From NCBI GenBank assembly GCA_002331335.1, contig DCZO01000011.1, positions 1-53,269 on the forward strand: a stretch of 53,269 nucleotides of DNA, read 5' to 3'. The notes below the pieces were generated by a model. It saw nothing but the letters and a program-made list of their open reading frames with translations. It was not told where the DNA came from and did not search any database. Each line of letters opens with the position of its first letter. Within the stretch, counting starts at the first letter, position 1. This document shows, one piece after another, positions 42,969-51,269 of the stretch. The position numbers and the translations under genes were made by a program. Source of the DNA: Nitrospira sp. UBA2082 (GTDB lineage: Bacteria; Nitrospirota; Nitrospiria; Nitrospirales; Nitrospiraceae).

Positions 42969-45900
42969 TTACACCTTAATCTTAATATGTTCGCCTTTGA
43001 GCCACTTAATCATGAATTCATTTTCTTGGCCAGGTGTGAAGCCGGTCCTTACAGGTTCCCATGGACCGCGTGCACCGATTCCGCCATCCTCGGCCTTGGT
43101 GATCCGGATCAAGCACTCCTTTGGCACGGTATTGATCGCGTGGTGATCAACCTGATAGCCCCATTTGAATTTCCACGCAATGGCATGCTTACCGGGGAGT
43201 GAGTCGGTCTGATGCATCGGCATCAGCCAATTGCGTGTGAATGATTGCTGGGCTCCGTAACGGAAATTCGACTGGTACCCGGTGTCGATAGCGATGGCCC
43301 GTCCATCAGGTCTGGTTTCATGTCCTTTGACGGATTTGGCCGTTGCCACATACGGCGCATGCTTCGTCATAGTCACGTGATACGGATACGCCGGATTGTA
43401 CTTGGCTCGAATCATCAGTCGAGCAACTTTGTAATAGGGATCGCTGGGCTTCCAGCCACGGTAGGGCCGGTCAACCGGATTCCCATCAACATACACATAG
43501 TCTCCATCGTTGATACCACGGTCTTTAGCCGCTTGAGGATTGATGTGGAGTTGATGTTCGCCAACTCCAGGCGTCCGTTTGTCCATCCGATAAGGGTCGC
43601 CGAAGTTTGATTCATAGATCTGGACCCAATCGTTTACCGACCACTGGCTGTGCACCCGATGCCGCGTTTTGGGAGTCACGCAGTAGAATTGATATCCCTT
43701 TTCCCACAGAGGGTTGCTGTGCCGTTTGATCTCGTGCCATGAGAGCTTAATGTTCCGTACTGTCTTGTCATCATGGTGCTGCGCCGTGATGGGTATGCCG
43801 TAGTCATCCGGCCGGCAATAAGGATTGGTCGTGAAGATGGCGTTCGGCAAGTACGGCGTGGCCTCAGGCCCTTCACGATGGGAGATGAAATTCTCTCCGT
43901 ATTCGATTGCTTCTGGCTCTATCCGATAATTTTCATAGCGACCGCTACGGGTCCACATAGGCTTGGACTCGTTCGTTTCTTCCCAGAAGGGATGACGCGG
44001 ATAGGTACGTACCATGACCATCCAGCCCTTTTCGGACTTCAGCATCACGTCTGCTGAATAACCGTAGAAAGTGCTGGAGGCATCGAGCATGCGCTGGGCA
44101 TACACGTCAACGCGATTGCTATAGACCATCGCGAAGTAGTCCCGCATACGTTTGTCACCGGTCATGTCCGACAACTTGGCGGCCACACCGGCAAAGGTGT
44201 CGAGGTCATTCCGAGTGTCGTAGAGAGGACGGATTCCACCTTTCCAAATCTGTACCCATGGATTGGACACCGTGATCGTCATCTCCGGATAGGTGAACTC
44301 AACCCATGTGTTGCAGGCAAAGGCAATGTCATTGTGATTGACATCCGACGTCATCTCAACGTCTTGGGTAATTAAGCACTCAAGGTTGGGATCGACGTTG
44401 CGCACCATGTCATAGTGGTGCTTGGCGTTATTGAGCACGTTCACGTTGGTCACCCAACGGAATTTGCTCGGAGTCGGCATATGGGTCTTGCCGGTAAAGA
44501 CTTTCCGGCCATACTTTGGCGTGTTCACGATGAGGGCCGTATCACCGTGGTTCCAATACCCAACCTCTTCTCCGTAGTAGTAGGATTTCGTTTTGATTTC
44601 TTTCCCGTGTGCATTTGGATCCAAGGTAATATTGAAGGGATCCTCGCCCGTATGCACAGCAAGACCGGCCCCGGACCAAGGCGTAGCCGTCCACGCGCCA
44701 GCTTTATAGTTACCAGCCCATGTGTGTTGGCCCGTGCCGAACTTTCCGACGTTACCGGTGATGATGAGGACCATCGCCGCACCGCGAGAATTGATGGTTT
44801 GATGGAAATAGTGGCAGGTACCTTCACCGTTGTGAATTGCAGCCGGCTTGATCGTACCCGAGTCACGAGCCCATCGAACAATCAGATCTTTCGGCGTGCG
44901 GCAGATTTGATGGACGGTGTCCAGGTCATAATCTTGGAAATGCACCATATACATCTGCCAAACCGGCATGGCATCGATCTCGCGGCCGTTGAGCAGTTTC
45001 ACGCGGTAGGTCCCGTTGAGCGCCGCATCGATGCCGCTGTTCGCATAATGCCAGCCCACCTGCTCTCGGTGCAGAGGAACCGCCTGCTTCTTATTGAGAT
45101 CCCAAACCATCATTCCGCCGAGCCGTTCGATCTGCTCCGCTTTCAACGACTGAATCCGACCGGAGTAGCTCTTTGAGAAATCGGGGAATTTGTAATCCGC
45201 GATCACGTCGCGCGGATCAAGGTACTGCAAGGTATCCGTACGGATGAGGATCGGCGCATCGGAAAAGGACTTCATAAAGTCGATGTCGTGCATGTTTTCA
45301 TCGACGATGATCTTCATCGCGCCGAGAAACAGCGAACCATCGGACTCTGGGCGGAGCGGCATCCAATAGTCGGCTCGATAGGCTGTTGGGTTGTATTCGG
45401 GTGTAATGACCACCACGCGAGCACCGCGCTCGATACACTCCAACTTCCAGTGAGCCTCCGGCATTTTGTTTTCGACGAAGTTCTTCCCCCAGCTGGTATT
45501 GAGCTTGGAAAAGCGCATGTCGGAGAGGTCGATATCCGATCCTTGCGCACCTGACCACCAAGGATGGGCAGGATTTTGGTCGCCGTGCCAGGTGTAATTC
45601 GACCAATATCGGCCGCCTTGAGCCTGATCGGGGCCAACCTTTCGAATCCAGGTGTCCAACAGGGCGTTAATGCCACCGTTCATGCGGGTATTGCCCATTT
45701 TGCCGATAATGCCGAGCACGGGCATGCCGGATCGGTGCTTAAAGCACCGGGTACCTGCACCCTTCATCATTTCGATCATCTCGGGAGCATAACCCTGCTC
45801 TCGGAGACGTCTCGCACCAGCCTCACCGCTGTATCGGGTGGCAATGATGATCATGGCCTTTGCAGCATAGGTAAAGGCCGTATCCCACGAGACCCGAAGC

Positions 45901-46406
45901 ATGTCGTCCAAGAAGCGGCTATCGAATTTGTATTTGCGCTTCGTCTCAGGGGTCAGCTCAGGAGAGCCATCATCCATCCATTGCTTCCAGCCCTTCCGCA
46001 TCAATGGACCCTTGAGACGATAGGGACCATACACTCGCCGATGAAAGGTGAACCCCTTGAGACACATCCGTGGGTTATGGGCAAACGTCCCACGGTTGCC
46101 GTAGAGATCCTCATAGGTTTGATGGTCGTAGTTCTGCTCTACACGCATAATGACACCGTTCCGGACGAACGCCCGAACACGGCATGCGTGCGTGTCGTTT
46201 GGAGAACAGACCCAGGTGAAGGATGAATCGTACCGGTACTGGTCGTGATAAACCCGCTCCCATGACCGATCCGGATAGTCACCCAACGGATTGCCAACCT
46301 CAATAACCGGCTGCAGCGCGGTCAACGCCAGAACTTTATCCGCCACCGCCACTGCGGCGACCGTTCCCGCGGAGACTTTCAAGAACTGCCTGCGCGACAA
46401 AAACAT
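42969..46406 (-). CDS. nxrA: Nitrite oxidoreductase alpha subunit NxrA (molybdoenzyme)
   Basis: 1145 residues, catalytic Mo-bis-MGD subunit oxidising nitrite to nitrate. Type II DMSO reductase family. A Tat signal (LSRRQFLKVSAGTVAAVAVA, residues 3-22) directs it to the periplasm, as in Nitrospira. The N-terminal cluster motif differs from NarG: C67, then D71 and C75, later C115 (WVCSPNDTHAC ... NPRMCLKG), where NarG has His-Cys-Cys-Cys. The Mo-site loop is GAQGSDIDLSDMRFSK. ATG 46406 is chosen because AGGAGGT ends 6 nt before it; the GTG at 46415 lies inside that ribosome site. A stem-loop sits just before the ribosome site. Known Nitrospira NXR faces the periplasm; this agrees with the Tat signal. 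Confidence 0.97.
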   Translation of the reverse strand: MFLSRRQFLKVSAGTVAAVAVADKVLALTALQPVIEVGNPLGDYPDRSWERVYHDQYRYDSSFTWVCSPNDTHACRVRAFVRNGVIMRVEQNYDHQTYEDLYGNRGTFAHNPRMCLKGFTFHRRVYGPYRLKGPLMRKGWKQWMDDGSPELTPETKRKYKFDSRFLDDMLRVSWDTAFTYAAKAMIIIATRYSGEAGARRLREQGYAPEMIEMMKGAGTRCFKHRSGMPVLGIIGKMGNTRMNGGINALLDTWIRKVGPDQAQGGRYWSNYTWHGDQNPAHPWWSGAQGSDIDLSDMRFSKLNTSWGKNFVENKMPEAHWKLECIERGARVVVITPEYNPTAYRADYWMPLRPESDGSLFLGAMKIIVDENMHDIDFMKSFSDAPILIRTDTLQYLDPRDVIADYKFPDFSKSYSGRIQSLKAEQIERLGGMMVWDLNKKQAVPLHREQVGWHYANSGIDAALNGTYRVKLLNGREIDAMPVWQMYMVHFQDYDLDTVHQICRTPKDLIVRWARDSGTIKPAAIHNGEGTCHYFHQTINSRGAAMVLIITGNVGKFGTGQHTWAGNYKAGAWTATPWSGAGLAVHTGEDPFNITLDPNAHGKEIKTKSYYYGEEVGYWNHGDTALIVNTPKYGRKVFTGKTHMPTPSKFRWVTNVNVLNNAKHHYDMVRNVDPNLECLITQDVEMTSDVNHNDIAFACNTWVEFTYPEMTITVSNPWVQIWKGGIRPLYDTRNDLDTFAGVAAKLSDMTGDKRMRDYFAMVYSNRVDVYAQRMLDASSTFYGYSADVMLKSEKGWMVMVRTYPRHPFWEETNESKPMWTRSGRYENYRIEPEAIEYGENFISHREGPEATPYLPNAIFTTNPYCRPDDYGIPITAQHHDDKTVRNIKLSWHEIKRHSNPLWEKGYQFYCVTPKTRHRVHSQWSVNDWVQIYESNFGDPYRMDKRTPGVGEHQLHINPQAAKDRGINDGDYVYVDGNPVDRPYRGWKPSDPYYKVARLMIRAKYNPAYPYHVTMTKHAPYVATAKSVKGHETRPDGRAIAIDTGYQSNFRYGAQQSFTRNWLMPMHQTDSLPGKHAIAWKFKWGYQVDHHAINTVPKECLIRITKAEDGGIGARGPWEPVRTGFTPGQENEFMIKWLKGEHIKIKV

Positions 46407-46936
46407 TGTAGACACCTCCTACGATTTTGAGGGTCCCGCTGGACCCCCACTAAAACTCATCACGCCGTTCCCACTTAGCGATACCGAATCTAAGACTATA
46501 AAATTTCAATCCACAAGCTCGTATAGGCACTTGAAATGGAGCTCTACACAAGAAACCACCAGGATGCTAAGCAATAGCTGAACCAGCTTGATTTGATATG
46601 CTGCGGCAGTTCACATTATCTACTAAGTCAATGTAGTAGAAGGAAAATTCGCACTGTTTTCATGTCTCAGTTTTGATCAAGATAACTTGGCAGAATGATT
46701 ACCTGTCGTATCAATCGATCAATGAAATTTCTGCGGAACATGAATTGATGCAATAATTCAATATGTTGACGGTGATTTTTGCAACGACGACGATGTTACT
46801 AAATTGTAGCACTTCTGACCTTGTAGAGGCTTAGGCAACAAACAGGTAGTGATCCTCTTCTGGATATAGATCGCTTGACAGTGCATTGTGAGCTCAGTAG
46901 AATCCTGCTCCCTTACCTGGGTTGCGACTTCTGAGA
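46407..46936 (-). promoter_or_regulatory. 530-bp leader and promoter region of nxrA
   Basis: This stretch, more A+T-rich than its neighbours, lies between tRNA-Gly and nxrA and holds no credible gene. The start-proximal hairpin 46431-46446 is listed separately. Further upstream I see several A+T-rich blocks and isolated palindromes (TTGATCAA around 46675; ATCAATCGATCAAT around 46712) but no full FNR-type TTGAT-N4-ATCAA site and no sigma-54 element. The promoter cannot be placed by eye. Confidence 0.5.
46431..46446 (-). promoter_or_regulatory. nxrA: Stem-loop just upstream of the nxrA ribosome site
   Basis: GGGTCC-AGCG-GGACCC on the minus strand forms a perfect six-bp stem with four-base loop ending about 12 nt before the AGGAGGT ribosome site of nxrA. 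Such a 5' hairpin close to the ribosome site can stabilise a highly expressed mRNA or modulate initiation. The sequence supports the fold; a function is inferred. Confidence 0.5.
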
Positions 46937-47011
46937 GCGGGAATAGCTCAGTGGTAGAGCATCGCCTTGCCAAGGCGAGGGTCGAGGGTTCAAATCCCTT
47001 TTCCCGCTCCA
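46937..47011 (+). tRNA. tRNA-Gly (GCC)
   Basis: Complete cloverleaf: acceptor GCGGGAA/TTCCCGC, D-arm GCTCAGTGGTAGAGC, anticodon arm TCGCC-TTGCCAA-GGCGA with GCC anticodon, T-arm with GGTTCAAATCC, discriminator T and an encoded CCA (47009-47011). It reads glycine GGC/GGU codons. It lies divergently from nxrA, about 530 bp away. Confidence 0.98.
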
Positions 47012-47263
47012 TATCTTTATTCTTTTTGTCTCTGATTTCGTCTGAACGCATGTGTAGGATCCTGCCTGCATTCTACTGATGGCGTCCTGAATAGTCTCCG
47101 GGGAGTAGTCGGTCAGGTCTGAGCTCAACAGTCTGAACCTATGCCTCATGGTTGCATTCTGAGAATTTTCCGCTAATGTGATTCCGTTGAAGACAGATTC
47201 CATTTCACGTTAGCATGTATTCTCTGACCAGGCCGGATCACGTCCCTTTGAGGATGTCCATCC

Positions 47264-47878
47264 ATGTCAGAACAACAACCTTCCAAAGGCTCGGCTCTCA
47301 CCCTTACAATCGGTCTTGGCCTGGTCATCGTGAGCATTGGACTCGGTTATCTATTTCTCTTCAAACCTCAAGGCCTATCGACCCAGACCTTTTCGTTTTC
47401 ACCTTCGACAGCCCAGCCCAGCCCCTCATCGCCTAATCCCTCACCCAAACCTTTCGAGCCCGAGCCACCTTTGACGCGAGCCTCAATCGATCTTCTACTG
47501 AGCAACCTTGAGCAAGCCACCAGACAAAAAGACGTTGACAGCGTTCTGCGACACATCGCTCCCGACGTGACGGTCACCATCCATATGAGGCAGGGAACAC
47601 ACCAGCAGTCCGCGATGTTGACACGAGAAGAGTACCGGAAAACGCTCACGATGGAATTCGCCTTCCCCAGCGCCAATGATTTTACCCGTGTGAATACCAC
47701 GGTCTCGCTGGCTCCCGACGAGCGAAGCGCAAAAGTTTCATACAAAACGACGCAGACTTTGCTGCAATCGAATCGGGAATTCAAAATCGAGGGCGAAGAA
47801 ACGTTCGTTGTACAAATGCTGGGCAAGAGGCCCATGATCGTCTCGCTGGAAAAAGTCGTCCCGGGGGATTCAATGTAG
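47264..47878 (+). CDS. Membrane-anchored NTF2-like protein
   Basis: 204 residues. A single N-terminal span (about 13-32), then a flexible Pro/Ser linker (residues 46-70), then a C-terminal domain starting TRASIDLLLSNLEQATRQKD followed by SVLRHIAPDVTVTI. That opening fits the cone-shaped NTF2/SnoaL-like fold. There are no catalytic residues I can pick out. The protein would face the periplasm. The ATG is at 47264; GAGG lies a little far upstream. The neighbour is a two-component system on the same strand. Confidence 0.7.
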   Translation: MSEQQPSKGSALTLTIGLGLVIVSIGLGYLFLFKPQGLSTQTFSFSPSTAQPSPSSPNPSPKPFEPEPPLTRASIDLLLSNLEQATRQKDVDSVLRHIAPDVTVTIHMRQGTHQQSAMLTREEYRKTLTMEFAFPSANDFTRVNTTVSLAPDERSAKVSYKTTQTLLQSNREFKIEGEETFVVQMLGKRPMIVSLEKVVPGDSM

Positions 47879-47990
47879 TCGACCGTTAGTCTGTGGACAC
47901 CTCCTTCCACCTCTCAGTCGGCATCTGCTCAAAACTTCTTTCCATGCATGTCTGCCCGGTTTGGTATAATCACGCCCTACAGGATCGTCT

Positions 47991-48662
47991 ATGCGCGTAC
48001 TCGTCATCGAAGATGAAACCAAAGTCGGCTGCTTTATCAAGCGCGCGCTTGAAGAAGAAAGCTACGCCGTCGATCTGTGCGAGGACGGAGTCAAAGGGCT
48101 TGAGATGGCCTTGGCGACCAATTACGATTTGTTGGTGGTCGACCTTATGCTACCGTCGATGTCCGGCATGGATATTCTCAGAACGATCCGTCGCGAGCGC
48201 ATTCTAACTCCCGTGCTCATTCTCACGGCACAGTCCCAGATCGATCAGCGGGTGAAAGGACTCGATGCCGGCGCCGACGACTACTTGACCAAACCGTTCG
48301 CCATCGATGAGTTACTGGCCCGCGTCCGCGCCCTTCTCCGCCGAGGCGCAACGGAAAGTTCGGGAATGCTCCAGGTCGATGATTTGGTCCTGAATCCGGC
48401 GACGCGCGAAGTCACCCGTGGCGGGCAACGCGTGGACCTCACACTCAAGGAATATGCCCTGCTGGAGTACCTTATGCGGCACACCGGCCGCGTCTTGACG
48501 CGGCCCATGATCTCCGAGCACGTGTGGAATCAAGATTTCGATACCTTCACCAACGTCATCGACGTCTATGTGAACTATCTCCGTAACAAGATCGATCGAG
48601 GCCGAGCCAAAAAGCTGATCCACACCATCCGGGGCAGCGGGTACATGTTGAAAGCCGACTGA
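47991..48662 (+). CDS. OmpR/PhoB-family response regulator
   Basis: 223 residues. The receiver has the E7/D8 acidic pair (IEDE), phospho-acceptor D51 (VVDLMLPSMSG) and K in TKPFAIDELL. The C-terminal winged helix (about 125-220) has LTLKEYALLEYLMRHTGRVL and the recognition helix region ISEHVW...VDVYVNYLRNKID. This is the DNA-binding member of the pair with the kinase 90 nt downstream. Confidence 0.95.
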   Translation: MRVLVIEDETKVGCFIKRALEEESYAVDLCEDGVKGLEMALATNYDLLVVDLMLPSMSGMDILRTIRRERILTPVLILTAQSQIDQRVKGLDAGADDYLTKPFAIDELLARVRALLRRGATESSGMLQVDDLVLNPATREVTRGGQRVDLTLKEYALLEYLMRHTGRVLTRPMISEHVWNQDFDTFTNVIDVYVNYLRNKIDRGRAKKLIHTIRGSGYMLKAD

Positions 48663-48752
48663 CATGACCATCCTGCTTATTCTGCTTCCGCTGGTCTACG
48701 GTTACCGACAAACGCCGACCCGTTCGTTCAGACCCTGCGCCGGAGCTCGCTG

Positions 48753-50156
48753 ATGCCGCTGCGCGTCAGGCTCACCCTCTGGTACGGAAGCGCGCTGGCG
48801 CTGGTCTTGATCGTGTTCTCCGTCGTCCTGTACGTGATCACCGCCCGAAACCTTCGCGACGACGTCGATCAATCGCTCGAAGAAACCGCCGCTACCGCGG
48901 TGCGCTCTTTGGAGGAACGCGGGTTTCTTCCGCTTCTCGACGAAGAAGACCTGCTCTCCCAGTTTCCCGAATTGGCCCGAATCGACAAATTCTTTCAGAT
49001 CTTCAGCCCCTCCGGCACCATCACAATCCGCTCACCCAACATCAAACGGCATGAGGTGCCGCTCAGCCGAAAAGCGCTCGAGACGACATTCAATGGCCAG
49101 ACGGTGTTCGAAACGGCCAAGTATCCCAACGAGCCTCAGCTGAGGCTCATCTCCGTGCCGATCAATTACCAAGGCAGACTTCTCTACATTGTGCAGGTCG
49201 GCACATCGATGGAGTCGATCGAGGATACGTTGCGCCGTTTTCTCATCCTGCTGATCGTGGCCGTGCCGATTGCGTTGGCCGTCTCGCTTGCGGCGGGGTG
49301 GTTTCTCGCCGGCCGGGCCTTGCGCCCGGTTGATGCTATTACGCTGGCCGCCCAACGCATCGCGGCGGGCGATCTCAGCCAGCGCCTGACCATGCAGACC
49401 GCGTCCGACGAAATCGGCCGGCTGGCCGGAACGTTTAACAACATGATCGGACGGCTCGACGCGTCCTTTCGACAGATTCGCCAATTCACCAGCGACGCTT
49501 CGCACGAGCTGCGGACGCCGTTGACCGTGATGAAAGGGGAAACCGAACTCGTGCTGCGGCGGCCTCGCCCGCTGGAAGATTATCACTCCGTGCTCGAGAG
49601 CAATCTTGAGGAAATCGACCGAATGACCCGCATTGTCGATGAACTGCTGTTTCTCTCCCGAGCCGACATGGGCGAGGTCAAAATGGAACTGCTACCGGTC
49701 TCGCTGAAAACACTGGTCGAGGACATCCATCGCCAAGCCACCTTGCTCGGGCAGGATCGCATGATCGAGGTTGTGTTGGGAACCGTCATGCCGGCGCTGG
49801 TGCAGGGCGACGAACTGCGGCTGCGCGAACTGCTACTCAATTTGGTCGAGAACGCCGTCAAGTATTCAAATCCGAAAGGGAAAGTCACGATCAGTCTGGT
49901 GACCGACGGCCAACAGGCCATTATATCCGTCACCGACCAGGGCATCGGTATCGCGCCGGACGATCGGCCCAAAATCTTTGACCGCTTTTTCCGCACTGAC
50001 GAAGCGCGCGCACACACCAAAAAAGGCACCGGTTTGGGCCTCGCCATCTGCTCCTGGATCGCCGAAGTACACAAAGGCCGGATTAACGTGCAGAGCGAGC
50101 TGGGTCGAGGCTCCACCTTCACGGTCACGCTGCCGCTCGCGCCGCGCCCGGCGTGA
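48753..50156 (+). CDS. Sensor histidine kinase (OmpR-type pair)
   Basis: 467 residues. Spans at about 9-31 and 161-186 bracket a periplasmic domain of about 130 residues. HAMP follows (RPVDAITLAAQRIAAGDLSQ). The H-box is SDASHELRTPLTVM. The ATPase has LLNLVENAVKYSNP, TDQGIGIAPDDRPKIFDRFF and GTGLGLAICSW. The architecture matches heavy-metal or envelope-stress kinases (CusS/QseC-like layout). The ATG overlaps the TGA of a short frame from 48664 (TGATG). It ends at a strong bidirectional terminator. Confidence 0.94.
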   Translation: MPLRVRLTLWYGSALALVLIVFSVVLYVITARNLRDDVDQSLEETAATAVRSLEERGFLPLLDEEDLLSQFPELARIDKFFQIFSPSGTITIRSPNIKRHEVPLSRKALETTFNGQTVFETAKYPNEPQLRLISVPINYQGRLLYIVQVGTSMESIEDTLRRFLILLIVAVPIALAVSLAAGWFLAGRALRPVDAITLAAQRIAAGDLSQRLTMQTASDEIGRLAGTFNNMIGRLDASFRQIRQFTSDASHELRTPLTVMKGETELVLRRPRPLEDYHSVLESNLEEIDRMTRIVDELLFLSRADMGEVKMELLPVSLKTLVEDIHRQATLLGQDRMIEVVLGTVMPALVQGDELRLRELLLNLVENAVKYSNPKGKVTISLVTDGQQAIISVTDQGIGIAPDDRPKIFDRFFRTDEARAHTKKGTGLGLAICSWIAEVHKGRINVQSELGRGSTFTVTLPLAPRPA

Positions 50157-50193
50157 CTCATTGTCGTTTGGCCTGGGACAACCAGACCAGAAA

Positions 50194-50230
50194 CAAACGG
50201 GGGAACGGGTTTTACCCGTTCCCCCGTTTG
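50194..50230. terminator. Bidirectional terminator between kinase and purU
   Basis: A perfect 16-bp stem CAAACGGGGGAACGGG / CCCGTTCCCCCGTTTG with loop TTTTA. It lies between the convergent kinase and purU genes. The extremely stable hairpin would stop transcripts from both sides, although a long T-tract is present on neither. Confidence 0.85.
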
Positions 50231-50256
50231 CTTGCGACGCGCTGCTTTTGCAACGC

Positions 50257-51123
50257 TCAGTCGAACACGACTGTCTTCCGGCCATACACGAGTACGCGAT
50301 GTTCGATATGCCGCCGCACGGCGCGGGCCAGCACGATTTCCTCCAGATCTCGACCTTTGCGGACGAGATCCTCGACGGTGTCCCGGTGACCGATCCGGAT
50401 CACATCCTGCTCGATGATCGGTCCCTCGTCCAGGTCCTGTGTGGCGTAGTGCGCAGTCGCCCCGATGATCTTGACCCCACGGTCATAGGCCTGCCGATAG
50501 GGATTCGCACCGATAAAAGCGGGGAGGAACGAATGATGGATGTTGATAACCGGGCAGCCGATTTGGGCCAGAAACTCCGCGCTGAGGATCTGCATGTACC
50601 GGGCCATCACGACCAGCTCCACACGGTGTTCCTTCAAGAGGGTGACGACCTGCCGCTCTTGCTGAGGCTTGGTCTCCTTGCTGACGGGGTACACGGCGAA
50701 TGGAATCTTGAAGAGATCCGCCCAACTCGCGCACGTGTCGTGGTTTGAAATGATGATGGGAATGTCGATGTGGAGTTCGTCCCGGCGATGGCGTTGCAGC
50801 AGATCCGCCAGACAGTGATCCTGCTTCGAGACCATCATCCCGACGCGGTGGCGTCGGCTGGTGAGATGAACTTCATACCGCATCTCGAAGACCTTGGCGA
50901 TGGGAGCGAAGGCTGCGGGGATCTCGTCGGGCGCAATCTGCAATCCCTCCGTCGCGCACTCCATCCGCATCAAAAAGTCGTTCGTCTCTTCGTCCGTGTG
51001 GTGATCGGAGTCGAGGATGTTGCCCCCAAAATCGTGAATGAATCCCGAAACCCGGGCGACGATGCCCTTCCGATCTTTGCAGTGGATCAGCAAAACAATG
51101 GAGTCTTTTCTCTGTGCAGTCAT
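50257..51123 (-). CDS. purU: Formyltetrahydrofolate deformylase PurU
   Basis: 288 residues. The N-terminal ACT domain (about 8-85) starts SIVLLIHCKDRKGIVARVSG. The formyltransferase-fold domain has IIISNHDTCASWADLF, VVMARYMQILSAEFL and the catalytic NIHHSFLPAFIGANPYRQAY and GATAHYATQDLDEGPIIEQD. It hydrolyses 10-formyl-THF to formate and THF, keeping the one-carbon pool balanced. ATG 51123 with GGGAAG upstream is preferred to the in-frame start at 51156. Confidence 0.95.
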   Translation of the reverse strand: MTAQRKDSIVLLIHCKDRKGIVARVSGFIHDFGGNILDSDHHTDEETNDFLMRMECATEGLQIAPDEIPAAFAPIAKVFEMRYEVHLTSRRHRVGMMVSKQDHCLADLLQRHRRDELHIDIPIIISNHDTCASWADLFKIPFAVYPVSKETKPQQERQVVTLLKEHRVELVVMARYMQILSAEFLAQIGCPVINIHHSFLPAFIGANPYRQAYDRGVKIIGATAHYATQDLDEGPIIEQDVIRIGHRDTVEDLVRKGRDLEEIVLARAVRRHIEHRVLVYGRKTVVFD

Positions 51124-51269
51124 AGAGTACTTCCCTGTCTGAGATGGCTCAACCAATTCTAGCAGAGAGCAGATCCGGCAAGGGGCGCGGGCGTTTCAGG
51201 CTCAATATGCTCTTGGGGGTCCCGTCGTTCATGAGCTTGCGAGGAGATGCGCTGCACGGGTCGGGAGAG

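Noticed and set aside
46660..46725. FNR/CRP-type sites upstream of nxrA
   Set aside because: TTGATCAA and ATCAATCGATCAAT are palindromic but do not have the TTGAT-N4-ATCAA spacing.
46758..47203. Open frames on both strands across the tRNA region
   Set aside because: They translate through tRNA-Gly and its flanks and lack ribosome sites; typical tRNA artefacts.
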